DNA of 64,000 bases. Origin: Chelydra serpentina (lineage: Eukaryota > Chordata > Testudines > Chelydridae). Within the stretch, counting starts at the first letter, position 1. Each line of letters starts with the position of its first letter. The notes beneath the pieces were generated by a model that saw nothing but the letters and a program-made list of their open reading frames with translations, was not told the DNA's origin and did not search any database. The DNA lies in assembly GCA_037349315.1 (NCBI GenBank), contig JBAIAC010000010.1:28746001-28810000 (forward strand), in the 5' to 3' direction. Positions 44,985-58,809 of this stretch are shown one piece after another. The translations under genes and the position numbers were made by a program.

Positions 44985-47170
44985 TAAATACATGGTTGTT
45001 GGTGTCCGTTAGTCTCGAGAGACGATGGATATGCGCTCATGGGGAATGTTTAGTTGATGGTTGTGCAGAGTCTGTTATGGCTGTGGAGCCCCACACGAGA
45101 GTGGCAGTAACTGTTGCTTCCCGTGTTGTCTCGACGCTGTGAAGCGAAGCTGGAGTGTCCTCTCCAGGGTGCAAGCCAGGGCAGGGTGATATGGAGGAAC
45201 AGCTGTTGCCCATGCAGCAGAACCCCCCTCTCCATGCAACTGATGGATCCAAGGGAAAGACAATGTCGATACAACTTGGCACCAGTGGCGTCGCAGGAGT
45301 TGCCAGAATTACGTTGAGGACAATGTCAAACCACCATCGGGACTCCGACACTGGATTTGGTTTCAGGGTTGACTCCCTTAGCCTTTCCCATGAGTGGGTA
45401 TTGCCACAAGGCAGCGGAGGTTTTAAATCAGAGTTTTCCTTCTCCTAGGTGGGCTGCCTTCCAAGGCTGACGAGCCCCACCTACCCAACATGGTACGTAA
45501 AGTCTTTCCCTAATTTATAACTGCCAGTTGGTCAATCAAAATGTAAATGAACCTAAGAGGGGTGTGGGAGGAAATTCTCCTCAGTAGGTCGGAAGAACGG
45601 AACTCAGCACTGGGGAAGATGGGAATCCCTCATCTATCAGAGGCCCACTCTGCTGGGGGGGCCTTCTGGGCCCACCCCAATGAATCTCAAGTATTTGAGT
45701 GACAAGAGCATATGGGGAGAGTTCATGTGCCCGCCATATGTTCCCCCTTCCTGGGCGGGGGGGGAGGATCATGAGGGAGGAGATCTGTAACGACGTACGT
45801 AAAAACTGATTAGTAATGTTTTAATGAAAACTGCATATTGGTGTGATTTTGGGACTGTTTTACTGTATGAAGTTTAAATCAATAACATGTAACAGCAGAT
45901 GCTCTATCTTGCAGGGGAGGGAGACAAGAACCTTTCTGGAGTACTTGAGAAATGCCTCTGCTCTGTTTGTCTTGAAGTGGGAAGAGATATATGACGACTT
46001 GGGGAACCTGTCTATATATAACATGAATTCTGACTGATTTTATGAAATCTACGAATAAGTAACATACAGTGTGTATTAAAATCAGCAATGCACTGACAGG
46101 GATCATATCAGATATCACATACGCTACCTGGAAACAGCTACAGGACAATCAAAGCGGTCATTTACATGGAATGACTCTGGCAATAAAGTGAAATTTGGCC
46201 AGGCTGCAGGAAACTGGTTTTCTGTCCAGTTTATCCGCAAGGAGGAGGGTTGGAGAAGTGGAAATGCTGCAGCAGCAAAAAAGCAACAAAGAAATAAGGT
46301 GTTGGAACTGACTTTGAAAAATTCAAACTCTGTGAGGTCCAGGAAACACAGAGACGTACCTTCCAAGCTAGAAGGAACCTTTTGATCATCAGATCTGAAC
46401 AAGCTAGAGGGAGCTTGTTACAGGGGCCAAGAGAATGAACCCGAAAGCTGATCAGGAAGAGAGGGGGGGCTGGGGACCCTGAAACAACTGAACTGACACC
46501 CACTGAGCCCTCTGTAGTGGGGACACTGGAAGGAGAGATTTTGTGAGCAAATGTTATTTTTGCATGGATTTTTGCTTTCTCTATGAATGAAGAGTGTGTG
46601 TGTGTGTGTGTGTGTTTGTGTTTAAGAACATGCTTTGCAAAGGCTCTGGGCTCCTTGCTAAAACTGGCATATGTCCCTAGAGGATTAAATGTGTACCTAC
46701 GAGGGTGGAGCTCTGGGAAAGAGTGTGCTTAACCTACTGGGGAGACTTGGGGTTCAGCTCTGGTCTTGGGGCATAAGGCAGCTAAATAATGGAGCTCCAC
46801 TTCTGAGAAGGGGTACTAGAACAGGGAGTCTGCACCCTGGGAGTGAGCCTGAGAGGCTAGATACAGAGAAGTGGCCTGGATGCTGCTCAGACTCAGTGCG
46901 CTGAATGAGAAACACATGGGATCAATGTTAGGATCCAAACAGCTGAGTGTCCAGCAGGGGGAACTCAATCAAGGCTGTGGCAGAAATATAAGCTTGGAAG
47001 AATTCGATTTAAGGGAGAGTAAACATTTCACTGTATACACACAAACCATAGAAAAATATTTCCATTGATAAGGAGCAAAATGTACAGATAGACAAAGTGA
47101 GAAACTGCTGCTTACGAACTTAGAGTCCCACCTTAATGTGTACAAAACGTGTTGTAATGAAGGCTGCATA
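44985..47170. other. UTRN: Unclassified repeat-rich intron
   Basis: The stretch 44995-45490 looks like a mobile element (TCTCGAGAGACGATGG near its start, small GC-rich blocks) but I cannot name it. 46030-46540 and 46620-46990 have a retroelement-like, G-rich composition without a conserved protein. A (GT)13 tract lies at 46590-46616. Confidence 0.35.
46590..46616. repeat. GT microsatellite
   Basis: GTGTGT run of about 24 bases followed by TTGTG. Confidence 0.9.
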
Positions 47171-47445
47171 AAGCACGTATTTACAACTCTGTTAAAAATA
47201 ATTATGGTCTGACCCCTCTCTCCTGAATTTTCTGCAACTGTGAATATTTCAAATAATAATAATTGAAAAAGTGGTTAAAAATAATCAATATTATCCGTCA
47301 AAATTATTAAAAAATGAGAATCAAATTCTGACAAGCCTATAGATACATAACTAATTATACAATAAATAACTGATGTTCCCTGTTGTAACCCTAGAATTGT
47401 GGAGTTATTTAGATTAAAATAATTCTGAGACACAAGGTGAGAGAG

Positions 47446-47530
47446 ATAATATCTTTTATTGGACCAACTTATGTTGGTGGAAGGTAGAAGCTTGTGAGCT
47501 AAACAGAATTCTTCTTCAGGTTGGGGAAGG
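47446..47530 (-). ncRNA. Hammerhead-ribozyme-like relic in Penelope terminus
   Basis: On the minus strand CTGAAGA (a match to CUGANGA), then AGAATTCTGTTTAGCTC, then ACAA where GAAA is expected, then ACCAACATAAGTTGGTCC as a hairpin. The first box is intact and the second is broken. The inverted copy at 8320-8360 has the opposite state. Confidence 0.35.
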
Positions 47531-49792
47531 AAGCAGAGTATATGAGCTAAATACAAGTTGAGACAAGATTGTTAAGGAGAAGGGGTAACATGTGGTAGGC
47601 AGTCACTTGCAATGAAGTGGGCAATAGTGGGTTAGACTGCTACCATAAAGGATTTGAAGTGGGCAGTTAAGGGTAGAAGGCAGTGTGGCATGTTACAAAT
47701 TGTTGTAATGAGCCATAAAACCCCGGTGAAGGCCATAGCTTTTGATGTCTAGCAGAGTTACGAATTTAAGTTCCCAGGCTTGCCTTTTGATGGTGTTTTG
47801 CAAGTTTCCCTTGAGGATAAGTATTGAAAGATCAGAAACAGAGTGATCACTTTGTGAAAAGTGTTCATCCATGGGTGATATGGTGTTTTTGTCTTCATTA
47901 TTTTCCTGTGAGAGTTCATTCAAGAACATAGTGATTGTCTTGTTTCACCCACATAGTTGTTATTGGGGCATTTGATGAACTGAATGAGGTACACCACGTA
48001 TTGGATAAGCATGTGTAAGACCCATGAATCTTGAAAGGTGTGTTGTGGAGTGTACTGATCATTGTAGCAGTGGAGAGATTCCTACAGGTTTTGCATCTGT
48101 TGTTCTGGCAGGATCTGGTGCCACTCTGAGTTGGTGTGTCCTGGTTTATGGGGAATTTGCTTCTGATGATGAGCTTGGTGAGGTTTGGGGGGGGGGGAGA
48201 TTTAGGTAGTCTAAAGGCCAGAAGGGGGGCTTCCTGAAAGATTTCTTTCAGGATATTGTCCCCATGAAATGTGTGTTGTAACTGACTGATGATACCCAGC
48301 GTGGAGTGGGAAGTAACAATTATGGGGAGTGCAGTCAGTGGGTTTCTTTTTCCTACAGTGAAATAGGTTCTCCTGGGGTATTTGGGTGGCCCTTTCCATG
48401 ATGCAATCTACTCTTCTGGTGTAGCATCCTTGTTTGTGTAGGAGGTTTTAAGTGTGTTAGGAGGTTTTAAGTGTGTATCTTGGACTTTCTCCTTGGAGCA
48501 AATTCTGCGGTATCTGAGTGCCTGGCTGTAGATAACAGATTTCTTGGTGAGTCTGGGATGGTGGCTGGATCTGAGGAGGTAAATGTTTGATGATAGGTGG
48601 GTTCCTTGTATATTATTGTTTGCAGCACTTTTTAAGCTGATCATGGTGTCCAGTTGATGCTGGTGTGGGAGTGGTCTAGAGAGATGTTGATGGATGGGTA
48701 GTGGTTGTTGAAGTTGTGGTGCAAGTCCATGAGGGAGTTTAGTTCATCTGTCCAGAGGATGAAAATATCATCTATCTATAATCGGTTTTGTGGTGCATTT
48801 TTCTAGAGATTCTTCCTCACGGTGGCCCATGATGAGGGTGACAAATTGGGGAGCCATCCTAGTACACATGCCTGCAAAGTGTTTGTCATTAAATGTGAAG
48901 TGGTTGTGGATAAGGATGAAATGGATGAGCTTGGTGATGTGTTTTTGGGGGGGGGCGGATTTCTGAGCATTGTGCATTATCTTGTGTGTGTTTGAGGCAG
49001 GCAGTGATGCAGTCATGGTGAGGGATACTGGTATATGGGGAAGTGATAGTCATGGCCAGGATGGTGTTCTGAGGGAGGTTGTTAATGTCAAGTTTCTGGA
49101 GTAAACTGATAGCGACTTGGAGAGAGCTGCTCCTTTGTGCAGAGAGCAGTTTAAGGGTGGTTTCTATGAGTCCTGATACTTCTTCAGTAAGAGTGTCATG
49201 GCCAGATATGATGGGTCTGCCTGGGTCCCCTGGTTTGTGTGTTCTGGGATGCATGTAGAAGGTCCCTGGGGTGGATTTGTGGGGGGATGTGGCTGTAGAG
49301 TTTTTCTTAGAATTGTTTAGGGAAGGGTTTGATGGTATCTTTAAATTCCTTTGAGTTCTTCATAGCAGGAGGTGTGAGAGTTGTCTTTGGCCTCATTGAC
49401 ACAGTCATCGCAACTAAGAACTACACTAGTGTCCCCTTTGTCTTCAGGTTTGACCACAATCTGGTGATTTCAGGGACTATGTAGTTATCCCCTCAGAGGT
49501 AGAGAGATTGTGTTGGATGTAGTGTCTGTTGAGATTTCACAGTCTTTTTTTTCCCCTGAGGCATTCGATGTTATGATCCAGTGTGTGGTTTTTGTTCTCT
49601 GGGAATCAGATGATTCTTATTTCTGTCAGTGGGGATGTGGTAGTTGTAGATAGTGTCATCTTTGTTGTGAAATAATTCCTTAAGGAGGAAATGGTAGAAT
49701 TATTTTTGTTCTCTTCATTAGTATATTATCAGGTTCTGTGGTTGGGCAGAATCAGTCCACTGGAGAGTTCAGATACTTCAGTTCTGGTTAGG

Positions 49793-50404
49793 CAGGGATG
49801 GGCAAACTTTTTGGCCTGAGGGCCGCATCTGGGTATGGAATTCATGGAGGCCATGAATGCCCGGTGAGGGAGGGATACTCTATGGGGTGTAGCACAGCAG
49901 GGCTCTATAAGGGATGTTACGGGGGGAGGGAGGGGGAAGACTCATAAGATGTGGTGGCTCTACAGGGGCGGTATTGGGGACTCCTAGGAGCCTGCCGGCA
50001 GAGACACCAAGGCAGCCATACCAGGTGTGGCCCCTGGGCGGTTTCAAGGCTCTCAAGGGCGGGGCTGTAGGAGACCATGAGGGGATTGGGCACACTGCTG
50101 AGTGGGGGTGGGGGCTGCCACATAGGAGCAGGGTTCCGATCCTAGAAACTGCGGTGAGGTCGCACCTGCGCAGTGTGTCTCTGCATGCTGGAAGATGGTG
50201 CTCATCAAGGGAATTATGAGTCCGGGCTGGGGAGCGCTGGGCGGGTGGAGCGGGACAAGCCCCTGACCCCACTCCCCAGTGGGAGCACCGAGCGGGCAGA
50301 GCAGGGCAAGCCCCTGACCCTGCTCCCCAGTGGGAGCTCGAGGGCCAGATAAAAACGTTGGATGGGCTGGAAGTGGCCCACAGGCCGTAGTTTGCCCACC
50401 CCTG
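49793..50404. mobile_element. hAT-type element nested in the Penelope-like element
   Basis: CAGGGATGGGCAAACTTTTT at the left faces GTAGTTTGCCCACCCCTG at the right. TGGTTAGG at 49785-49792 and 50405-50412 is a perfect 8 bp duplication. CAGGGGTGGGCAAACT is a well-known hAT terminus. The 612 bp body is GC-rich with direct repeats near 50222-50340 and no transposase. Confidence 0.92.
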
Positions 50405-51092
50405 TGGTTAGGGGTAGTCTTGATAGGTTGATGTTGTTAGGGTGTTGTTCAGTGTCCATGTTGTCCAGTGTCCAATATCTTGGTTTCTGCGGGAGGTGGT
50501 ATTCAGTTGGTTGTGGAGTTGTAGTTGGTTTCACTTTTTGTTTTTGTGTTGGATGGCCGTCATCAAGTTTTTTTGATAGTTATTTTTCATTCTGGCCATT
50601 TGTTACCTTTAAATTTGGAATGGATGCTATGCAGGTTGCAATGTTCTCAGTGCTTCTCTGGTTCTGCACCCAGCACAGTAACACTAATTGCCAAATGAAG
50701 GACACACCACCTTCAACCTTTTTATGCTTCTAGGGTAGCATATGTAGCTATATCATTCATATATATATTATACACACACACATATATACACTTGTATTCC
50801 AGGGCTTTTAAGTAGGTGGGATAAGAAATAGGTCATTTTAAGTACTTATAGTATCACCAGTGAATCAAACAAACTCACAGTGTCACCAGTGAATCAGACA
50901 GAAACTTTATCAATAGGAACAAATGCATGTTTTTCACTGGCGTATTAATTGAAGTTTTGCTATCACAGCTTTTCTCTCACCACACCACCCTTCCCAAAAA
51001 GAAAATCATAAAAAAAAAGATGATAGATAAATCTAATCTAGAGTGTTATGCTCTAGAATCTTCTCTTTTACACACATCATGCCAAGTACAAC

Positions 51093-51449
51093 CAGTGGCG
51101 TAGCCAGGTTTAGAGCACAGGGGGAGCGGTGCTATAAAAAGGCGCCTGTACTCACCCGGCGGCGCTTTAAAGGGTCCGGGGCTCCAGCCGCTGCGGAGCT
51201 TTAAAAGGCCCGCGGCTCCCCGCAGTGGCAGGAGCCGCGGACCTTTTAAATCCCCGCCCGAGCCCAGCTCCGGCAGCGGGGTGTGCTTTAAAAGGCCTGC
51301 GACTCCCCGCAGTGGCAGGAGCTGCGAGCCTTTTAAAGCGCCCCCCCAGCCTGGCTCCGGCAGCGGGGCTCGGGCGGCGCCTTAAGGCGCCGCTTGTCCT
51401 CAGAGGGGGAGCAGTCGCTCCCCTTGCTCCCCCCTTGGCTACGTTACTG
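51093..51449. mobile_element. hAT MITE with perfect AGTACAAC duplication
   Basis: CAGTGGCGTAGCCAGG at the left faces CCTTGGCTACGTTACTG at the right. AGTACAAC at 51085-51092 and 51450-51457 is a perfect 8 bp duplication. The 357 bp body is GC-rich with tandem-like copies of a CCTTTTAAAGCGCC/GGCAGCGGGG unit. It ends 100 bp from the 202 bp utrophin exon. Confidence 0.93.
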
Positions 51450-51548
51450 AGTACAACCCTACTGAACTCACTGTACACATGGTATACATTTTGAGTATAC
51501 TACATTAAAACAATGAGCTACATGCTGTTTTAAGAACACATTACTTAC

Positions 51549-51750
51549 GTATCATACACGTTGAGCAGCCAGTTGAGACACATATCTACACAGAGAGGAA
51601 CGTTCACCAGGTCCTTGTGCGTCTCTTCAAGTCCAGTGTAAGTAGTAGTGAGACAACTGATCACATCCTGGACACCGAGGAGCTGGTCGTTTTGGCTCAA
51701 CTTGTGCTCTTTGAAAACTTCATTTGTTCTGTTCAAATCCAACAGGTCCA
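51549..51750 (-). CDS. UTRN: Utrophin exon, EF-hand region 1 (equivalent of DMD exon 65)
   Basis: This 202 bp exon, the longest coding piece here, encodes most of the first EF-hand-like module. It starts [13 protein letters not shown], contains [19 protein letters not shown], and ends [18 protein letters not shown], the motif shared by all dystrophins and utrophins. The acceptor is TTATTAG and the donor GATAC|GTAAGT. The HKL.QNDQLL stretch and the Lys in HKDLVNVPL point to utrophin rather than dystrophin, judged from remembered sequences. These EF-hands lack good calcium-binding loops and act as a scaffold that supports the WW domain in beta-dystroglycan binding. Confidence 0.96.
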
Positions 51751-54700
51751 CTAATAACATAATAAAAAAACCAAAACAAATAATGATGCCTCATCACTGG
51801 GATTCAGTGTTTGCCTCCTGAATCCTCATGTCACTATAGCATTACAGGCAGGTTAGCTGAAGCAGTGGCTTAGCTGTACTACCACTGGTGAAGCACTCCT
51901 AATAAGCAGGAAGCTACAGCCTTGGCTGTTTTTGTTCCTTGTTCATTTTCTGGGTTAGTTTGGGTTTTTTAATCTTACAAGCAAACAACAAAAACACTAT
52001 GCTACTCAGCATAGTGTTTAAAAACAGCTGATGAGAACTGTATGATCAGAGAATTTTGCCCTCAGCTGCAGAATTCAGATGGGATTCCACTCACTTTACT
52101 GAGAGTCTTCTGCACAGCTCAGAAGGCAGAATCTGGCCTTGACTGCTAAAGTGTCAAATTAGCATTGAAGGGTTCTAATAGTGTAAAGCTGTGCAAATTC
52201 TTTGATAGTAATATTTGACAGTAATGTGCATTAGGGATGCAATGAGGAATGATTAACTGAATAGTAGATGCAGAATTATGAAGATTTAAAAAACTAAGGG
52301 GAAGCAGCTTGATGTCATTTTCCAGAAAAATATGTAAAGTTTCATATTTTTATCCTATTAGTCAAGGTGATAACATGCATAGTCATTCAAAATCTTCAGG
52401 CTCCCTCCATAAAAGAACACACTTCTGCTATGAATTTCTGATGGATAACAAGGAGTGCTGATACCAAAAAGCACACTCAAATGTAATAGTGATCATGAAA
52501 ATCTAATTATCAACTGGATGATGAGAAAGAAAAGAAGGCTATTACTGAATTCTTCCAAGTCACTTTATGTAATGAAAAGAAGCATATCTTTGTCTAAAAG
52601 AAGGAAGGACAGTAAAAGCCAAATGGTGGCATAATTCTCAATGACATCTTTAACTACACAAGTTGGAATTTTAGCAAGAAGTAGTAGCAGTTTCCTGGCA
52701 TCTTTTCCCATAGTAGCTACAGTATCTATAGCATGAATTTGAAACGCGATCATTCAAAACTGTTTCTTTGTGGGCAGAGTTAATAGTGCATTAACAGTAT
52801 AAATGTCATTTCTCAATGGAAATAAGTCTTGACAGTTCTAGGATGAGTTATAAATTGCTGAATATCAGTATAAAATAAGGACCCCAGAAGGGCATACGTC
52901 GTTGTGCTGCATAGGATGCAGTGTCAGATTGGTTCAGCGTGGCCTGTAAAATGAGATATGCAGAAAACAGACACCATAATGGTAAAAACTAGAATTTTAC
53001 TGGATGGCTAGCTATCTTTCTTCTGCCTATGAGCAATTCAGTAGAACCCCAATGTTTTCTTCTACTACACTGAAGGAGATACATTGTTTAAAGAAGCGCA
53101 TGTTCCCTATCCCCATTTTGCCCAATCCATTTTCCTACACACCTTTGTAAAAATGAGAATGTCAGTAAAAGATTTCCTGTACATTCCTTGCTTTTCCCTT
53201 TCCTGACACATGCATATTGTACTCTGACTTTACAGCACTTTATAGAGATTAGATTCTTGTCGGTTCTTTTTTGAAGGAGAAGTTATTGTCAGAAATCTCA
53301 GACTTGGGAAAAAACACTACACGTGCACAGGCTGGATAGGGGAGGACTCTAATTATAGCAAACCATTTGTTGGAATGGTAGCTACTATGTCTTACAGTAT
53401 CAGCGTAACATTATGCAGTAGTTGGAATGAGTGAAATACACTCAAAATGGCACACAAGAAAATTAGAATTCAAAGATTGAAACATACACAGAACAATAAA
53501 TCTTTTATTACATATTTCGGGGAGCCAGAAGCGAGGCTATAGAGTGCTATCAATCTTCAAACATATCGAGTCCAAGCGGGTTGAAGAGTGTCATTTTTTT
53601 CATACCCACTGTGTGAGAAATACAGGAGAGAACTCAGAATTGTAAGGTTGTCATAACTGGTGTCCTTATAAATTGTTTCATTATTCTTTCTGTGTTGGTA
53701 ACTGCAGCTTCCCCAGTATTAAAATAGAATGTCTTTATCCTTGTTAGTTTATTTCATTAAGGCAACGGGAACTTCCCACCCCTTTTGAATGCTAAAAGGG
53801 AAGTAATGGTGTCTGAAACTGGATGTTCCTACCACAGTGGCCTTTGCAATGAAAACCCCTGTGCAAGCAGACAATGGCGCTACTCTGTTAACTCTAGGAC
53901 TTGACGTGTTATGCTTATGAAGATCTTCTACTAACAGCAGTGCTTAAGATGCTGGAGGAATTCAGCTTTTAGCTTTATACCTCAATACATGAAGGAACTG
54001 AACACCCTTTAAGGGCAGTATATTTAGAGCACTTAAAGGAAATATTTTATAGTTATGTAAATTAAGCTAATAAATCAATGCAAGTGTAATCATGTCTTGG
54101 TTAAGACTAATTGCTTGTGGAGTATGGCAAGAAGGAATTTACCCTATCCCAATGTACAGCGCTGCTCATCTGGCTGGTTTAATCTGGACATAGGAGGTAA
54201 TCATACAAAGCATTAGGTACTGTCCTCTGCCAGAGACAGTATACTGAATTCTGTAGACTGGTGGACCAGGTCGCAACACCACTCACTCATGTGAGTGAAG
54301 TTCTTTCAGGTCACGTGCAAATCTACACCAGTGGATGAGTGGACAGAGATTGTCTTTCCACACAGCTGGATTCACTTTGCCATTCCCAACAGAGCCAAGG
54401 AGAGAGGAGGACACTGGGTAAAGAAACTGCTTCCTCCCCCAATAGGCTGGGATGGAAATTTACTGCAATTGCACGTTGAAGGAACATCACTGAAGTGTAT
54501 TTTTTCCCCTTCTTTCCACTTATCGGCTGTTTGTTTTGATTAAAAAGGTAAGGTCCCAGTAGGTTTGCCTAAAGCCCAGTGATGGGTTAATCCAGCCCTG
54601 GCATCCACCCCACATAACATACGAGAAAGAAAGGGCATGTCCCCATGTAACCTTTTGCAGATGATAAACTGTTCTTTATTTACTACAAAAATCAATTATG

Positions 54701-54899
54701 GCAGAATCTACCTTTCAAAGAATAGACTAGAACGGAAAAAAAGATTATTCTGCCTGCTTACTACTAAAAGACTTTTTCTTCTCAAAAGGTCAACTTTTTT
54801 AACATAACAGCAAATAAGTTAGGGGGACAATTTTGTGACGTACCCCATCAGATCCATGTAAATGAACTAGGTCAGTCTCTGGCTGCTGTACATGGCTAC

Positions 54900-55085
54900 T
54901 GACAATTATACTTTGCACTGAAATAGCACCTTACATGCAAAGATCTGAAAGCACTTTACTAGTATATTATACTAGTTTCAGAGATGGATGAATAGCACAG
55001 AGAAGTTAAGTTTCTTGCTCAAAGTTGCATAGTGAGTCAGTGGCAGAAAGGGCCTCCTGGGTTCTATTCTCCCAATCTCCACTAA
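54900..55085. repeat. Ancient amniote repeat
   Basis: Phrases AAAGCACTTTACTAGTATAT, AGAGAAGTTAAGTTTCTTGC and GAGTCAGTGGCAGAAAGGG are typical of very old interspersed repeats (MIR/L3-like). Confidence 0.45.
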
Positions 55086-56074
55086 CCTGCTCTTACCATT
55101 AAAATTCTCTCTGTTGAGTGGACACAGTCTGTAAATAGTAGCCCAAAACCTGGATTCCAGCAGGGCCCTGAAAGTATGTATTAATTAATTGGGTTATGAA
55201 GCTCTACTACTGTGTTACCAATTTACACTGCAAAGTCAAAGTCCATCAAGTGTCAGTTGGATTAACACTCTTGCTTCAGCTTTGTCCTTGCATTCTTCTC
55301 AAAAAGGCCTTTTCAGTTATACACTATGCAGCTACGACAGCAAATTGGCACATTTTACAATCTACGATGACCCTATTTGTAGTGATTCAATTTGACACTT
55401 TCTTTGCCTTAGTGCATAAGCCAGACATAAGCCTTTCTGAAGTGTTCTACATTCAGACACCTTTATAGACATTCCACATTGAAATTATGAGAAATTATTT
55501 TCTTTTTTCAGTGGAAGACAAATGAAAACTTGGTCCAAGGGGTGAATGAGAAAGAGGCACAGCAGACGTGTCCACACCCTTCCTAACCTAACCCCGCCCC
55601 CCCCCCGCAAATTCAAAAGCAGAATTATAGATTTCAGATTTCTCATTTTGACTATCTTTATATATAGGCTTCCCTGAAGTATCTGCTGATGGTGCGCTCT
55701 GAATATCTCGGTGGTAATCCTAAGAACAGAAATGTTCTAATTACTGTGGTCACAAGGAATCAAACTGCAGCCTGTACCTTTGGCTGGATGTCAGGTATTC
55801 ATTTGTAAGCAAACAGTGACAGAAAGAATAGCATAGATTTTTGAAAGTGTTTATAAAATCAGACTAGCAAATACAGAGTTTCGATAAAGGAGGCAAGAAA
55901 GTGTGTTTGGAAGCTGAAAATTCCTCAGAGTATTTTGCTTTGAGGTGCAAACAGCAACGTGTTTCTCAGAGATCCGTATGCCTCCTGAGTCCTCCTTCTG
56001 TATTAAACAAATCCATTTACCAAAACACATGTACAATTAAGTTAGATTTCTTTGGCTCTCTCTCCTTTCTTCAA

Positions 56075-56300
56075 CTTGACAGGTACATGCTCACACAAGA
56101 GACAATGAGACTCAGGAGGTAAGAGTTCTATTCATGGCTCTGTTGCTGGTCAGCTGGGTAACCTTGGGCAAATAACTTCATCGTTCATTGCCTCAGTTTC
56201 CCCATCTGTAAAATGGTAGTAATACTTACACCCCTTTTGGAAAGCGCTTTGAGGTCTATGGATGAAAAGAACTATATAAGAGCTAAGTGGTGTTGTTACT
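56075..56300 (+). mobile_element. MIR SINE
   Basis: The order ACCTTGGGCAAATAACTTCA, GCCTCAGTTTCCCCATCTGT, AAAATGG and AAGCGCTTTGAGGTCTATGG is the MIR core and tail. Confidence 0.8.
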
Positions 56301-57227
56301 GCATCTTCCCATTTTGCAATGGGGGAGGAGGGAAAGGGAAGGCGGTTCTTCTCCAAAATGTGTTAAAAGCACCATGAATCAAGATGGATGGTTAGTATCT
56401 TCGCTTCAAGTTTGCAGAGGTCAGGCTGAAAGTCAGCACTGCGTTTGGATTTTGAGAGACAAACTCTGTAAAGTGACATTTTTTAGCTGAGTCATTTGTA
56501 GTCATTTTGCACTTCATTAGGTCTGTGGAGACTTGTATTAACCAGTCAGCTGGATCCTGGACATGCAACTAAGGTTAGAGAGCTGGAACAAAAATAGAAG
56601 TGCTACCACTAACCCACTGAGCAGAGTCTGAATATTCTTTTTGCACCTATCATTTTAATTTCTCCTTCCTTCTGGCAACTGCCTTTCAAATGGCTGCTGT
56701 AACCCCTCTTTCCAAAAGCTCCAGAAATGAAGGCTTTGTGGTAAAGCCACACCCCCAAGCCTTGCAGTCCTGTTAGAGGTGGGAGAGCAGCCCGGTCCAC
56801 AAGCAGTAAATCTGCAAGCAGGAGTCCTAACCAATCGCTTGCTCCATTTGTACTTCAGGCTGGCTTTGCTTTCCTCTCACTTCTTCCCACATACTCTATA
56901 GGCTACTGTACTGTAGACACTTGACAGTTGATTATTCCATTTATAATACAAGAGTCTGATTCCTGAGTTCAAAATCAGAGGATCTACAAAAGCCATACAA
57001 TATTTTAAGCCAATTGTTGCCAAGTTTATGACAGATTCAAGTCTTGGCCCCCTCATGCACTACTATAACCCCCTCAATACCACACACTGGCATGGTTCCC
57101 ATACCACATCTGTTTTTATCCAGTCTCTCCCCCTTACTGCTGTTCTCTCTTTTAATTCCTGTCTTTCTTCCTTTTCTATGTATTTAGTGGCTTTTCCTTT
57201 CCATTTTTATTCTTTACTTTACCTTTA

Positions 57228-57365
57228 GCTGTGTCTCCTCCAGGCCCCTCCTCACCTCCTCATCCACCTTTTCCCTCCAGTTTCCTCTTCCTTCCTTTGT
57301 CCACTTCCCTCCCAGTTTCTTCCCCATCTGCATCTCCCCTCCCCTCCTCTTCAGGCTTCTCCCTC
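57228..57365. repeat. Pyrimidine-rich tract
   Basis: About 140 bases are nearly all C and T (CCTCCTCAC, CCCTCCAG, TTCCTCTTCC units). It lies deep in the intron, on the antisense strand of utrophin as written, so the transcript would carry a purine tract. Confidence 0.85.
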
Positions 57366-58391
57366 ATAAATTTAAAAAAAAAACAAAAAAACATCAAAGC
57401 ACTACTCATCATTTTCCACGGAAACCCACCTCCCTAAGAGCAACAGACAGCAGTCCAAGGCCAGGTTAACTCTGCCAAAACAGGATTTTTCTGTTTTTCC
57501 TTACCCTGACTATTCGTAAGAATTCAGGGAAATGCTGAGTGAAAGTATGAATCTCAAAGAACGCTAAGGCCCCGAGAAGGCCACTGAGATGAGAATTTGA
57601 GATCTCTTGTTTTGAGGATGAGGAAGCAATTTATAGTTTTGAATCAGAAGGACAGTTCTAAAAATCAACCAAACAAAATCCCCAGATATGTTACTTCTAA
57701 GGCTACCAAAACTGTACATGTCAACCTTAAAAGCAAGCCTTTAAACAACACTATAATAATGAAATAGCACAAAAGGACTTCTCAAAATACTGTGCAATTC
57801 GGAGCACGCACAATGCACTCCTGCTTTCTGGATACTCAGAGAAAAAACACTATATAAAGTGAAAACTATTGCCATTAGTAGTGAATTGTTTTCCACAACT
57901 TTCCTTTATTTGTAAGTGTAGTTTACAGCAAACCCATCTAATAAAGTTAGAAAATGGACTAAAGTAAATTTACAGACATAAAGACCTTTACCTGCACCCC
58001 GACTCTGAGCAGTTTACATCCATCTCTATTTGAAGTTCACACAATAAGAGTCATTTGCCCTTATGGAAAATATTTTTGTATTAAGTATAACAGTTATAAA
58101 AGATGATGAAATAGCCCAGTATTGGACTTGATGATCAGAGCTCAGCTTCTTAACACAAATAATTTCCTACTGCATAGTATCACTTCACACTACGGATTGT
58201 ATATATATAATGCACATTTTTAATTTTTTCCCCCATTTGCTTTTCAAAACATAACCAGGGGAGAAAGCATGTTAGCTTAGCTCATTTCACTGATCTGCCT
58301 TCCTTTGTATTCATTAACTTTATTAATTCATAATAGTGACATGGGTCACAGGCAATTAATGTCATTTTGTGGTGTGAATGACAAACTATCA

Positions 58392-58628
<237 letters not shown>

Positions 58629-58809
58629 CTAAATAAGCACCAATACCAAGAAATCCACAAGTCTTCCTTGACACATAATTTCCTAAATCATCATATATCA
58701 ATACATTTTGAGGTTAATTTCATTTTACAAAGCTAGAGAGAAGGAAGGAATACAATATTTCAAATCAAAATACAAAGACAACCATGGAGTTAGGACTTGA
58801 TCTAAACCC

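Larger units (their letters stand above)
47428..50570 (-). mobile_element. Penelope-like element, long decayed copy
   Basis: On the minus strand the polyprotein order is intact though frames are broken. An N-terminal piece lies near 50420-50534. The reverse transcriptase includes THKPGDPGRPIISG and TLTEEVSGLIETTLK (49100-49254), then TSPYTSIPHHDCIT, then a region near 48840-48900 with GMCTRMAPQFVTL. C-terminal parts show SVIYSQALRYRRICS (48480-48560) and HFSQSDHSVSDLSILILKG (47800-47870). The terminus has GTTGGTCCAATAAAAGATAT. SLYTxIPH and the C-terminal GIY-YIG region are hallmarks of Penelope-like elements. A hAT element interrupts it at 49793-50404. The upstream limit is approximate. Confidence 0.8.
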
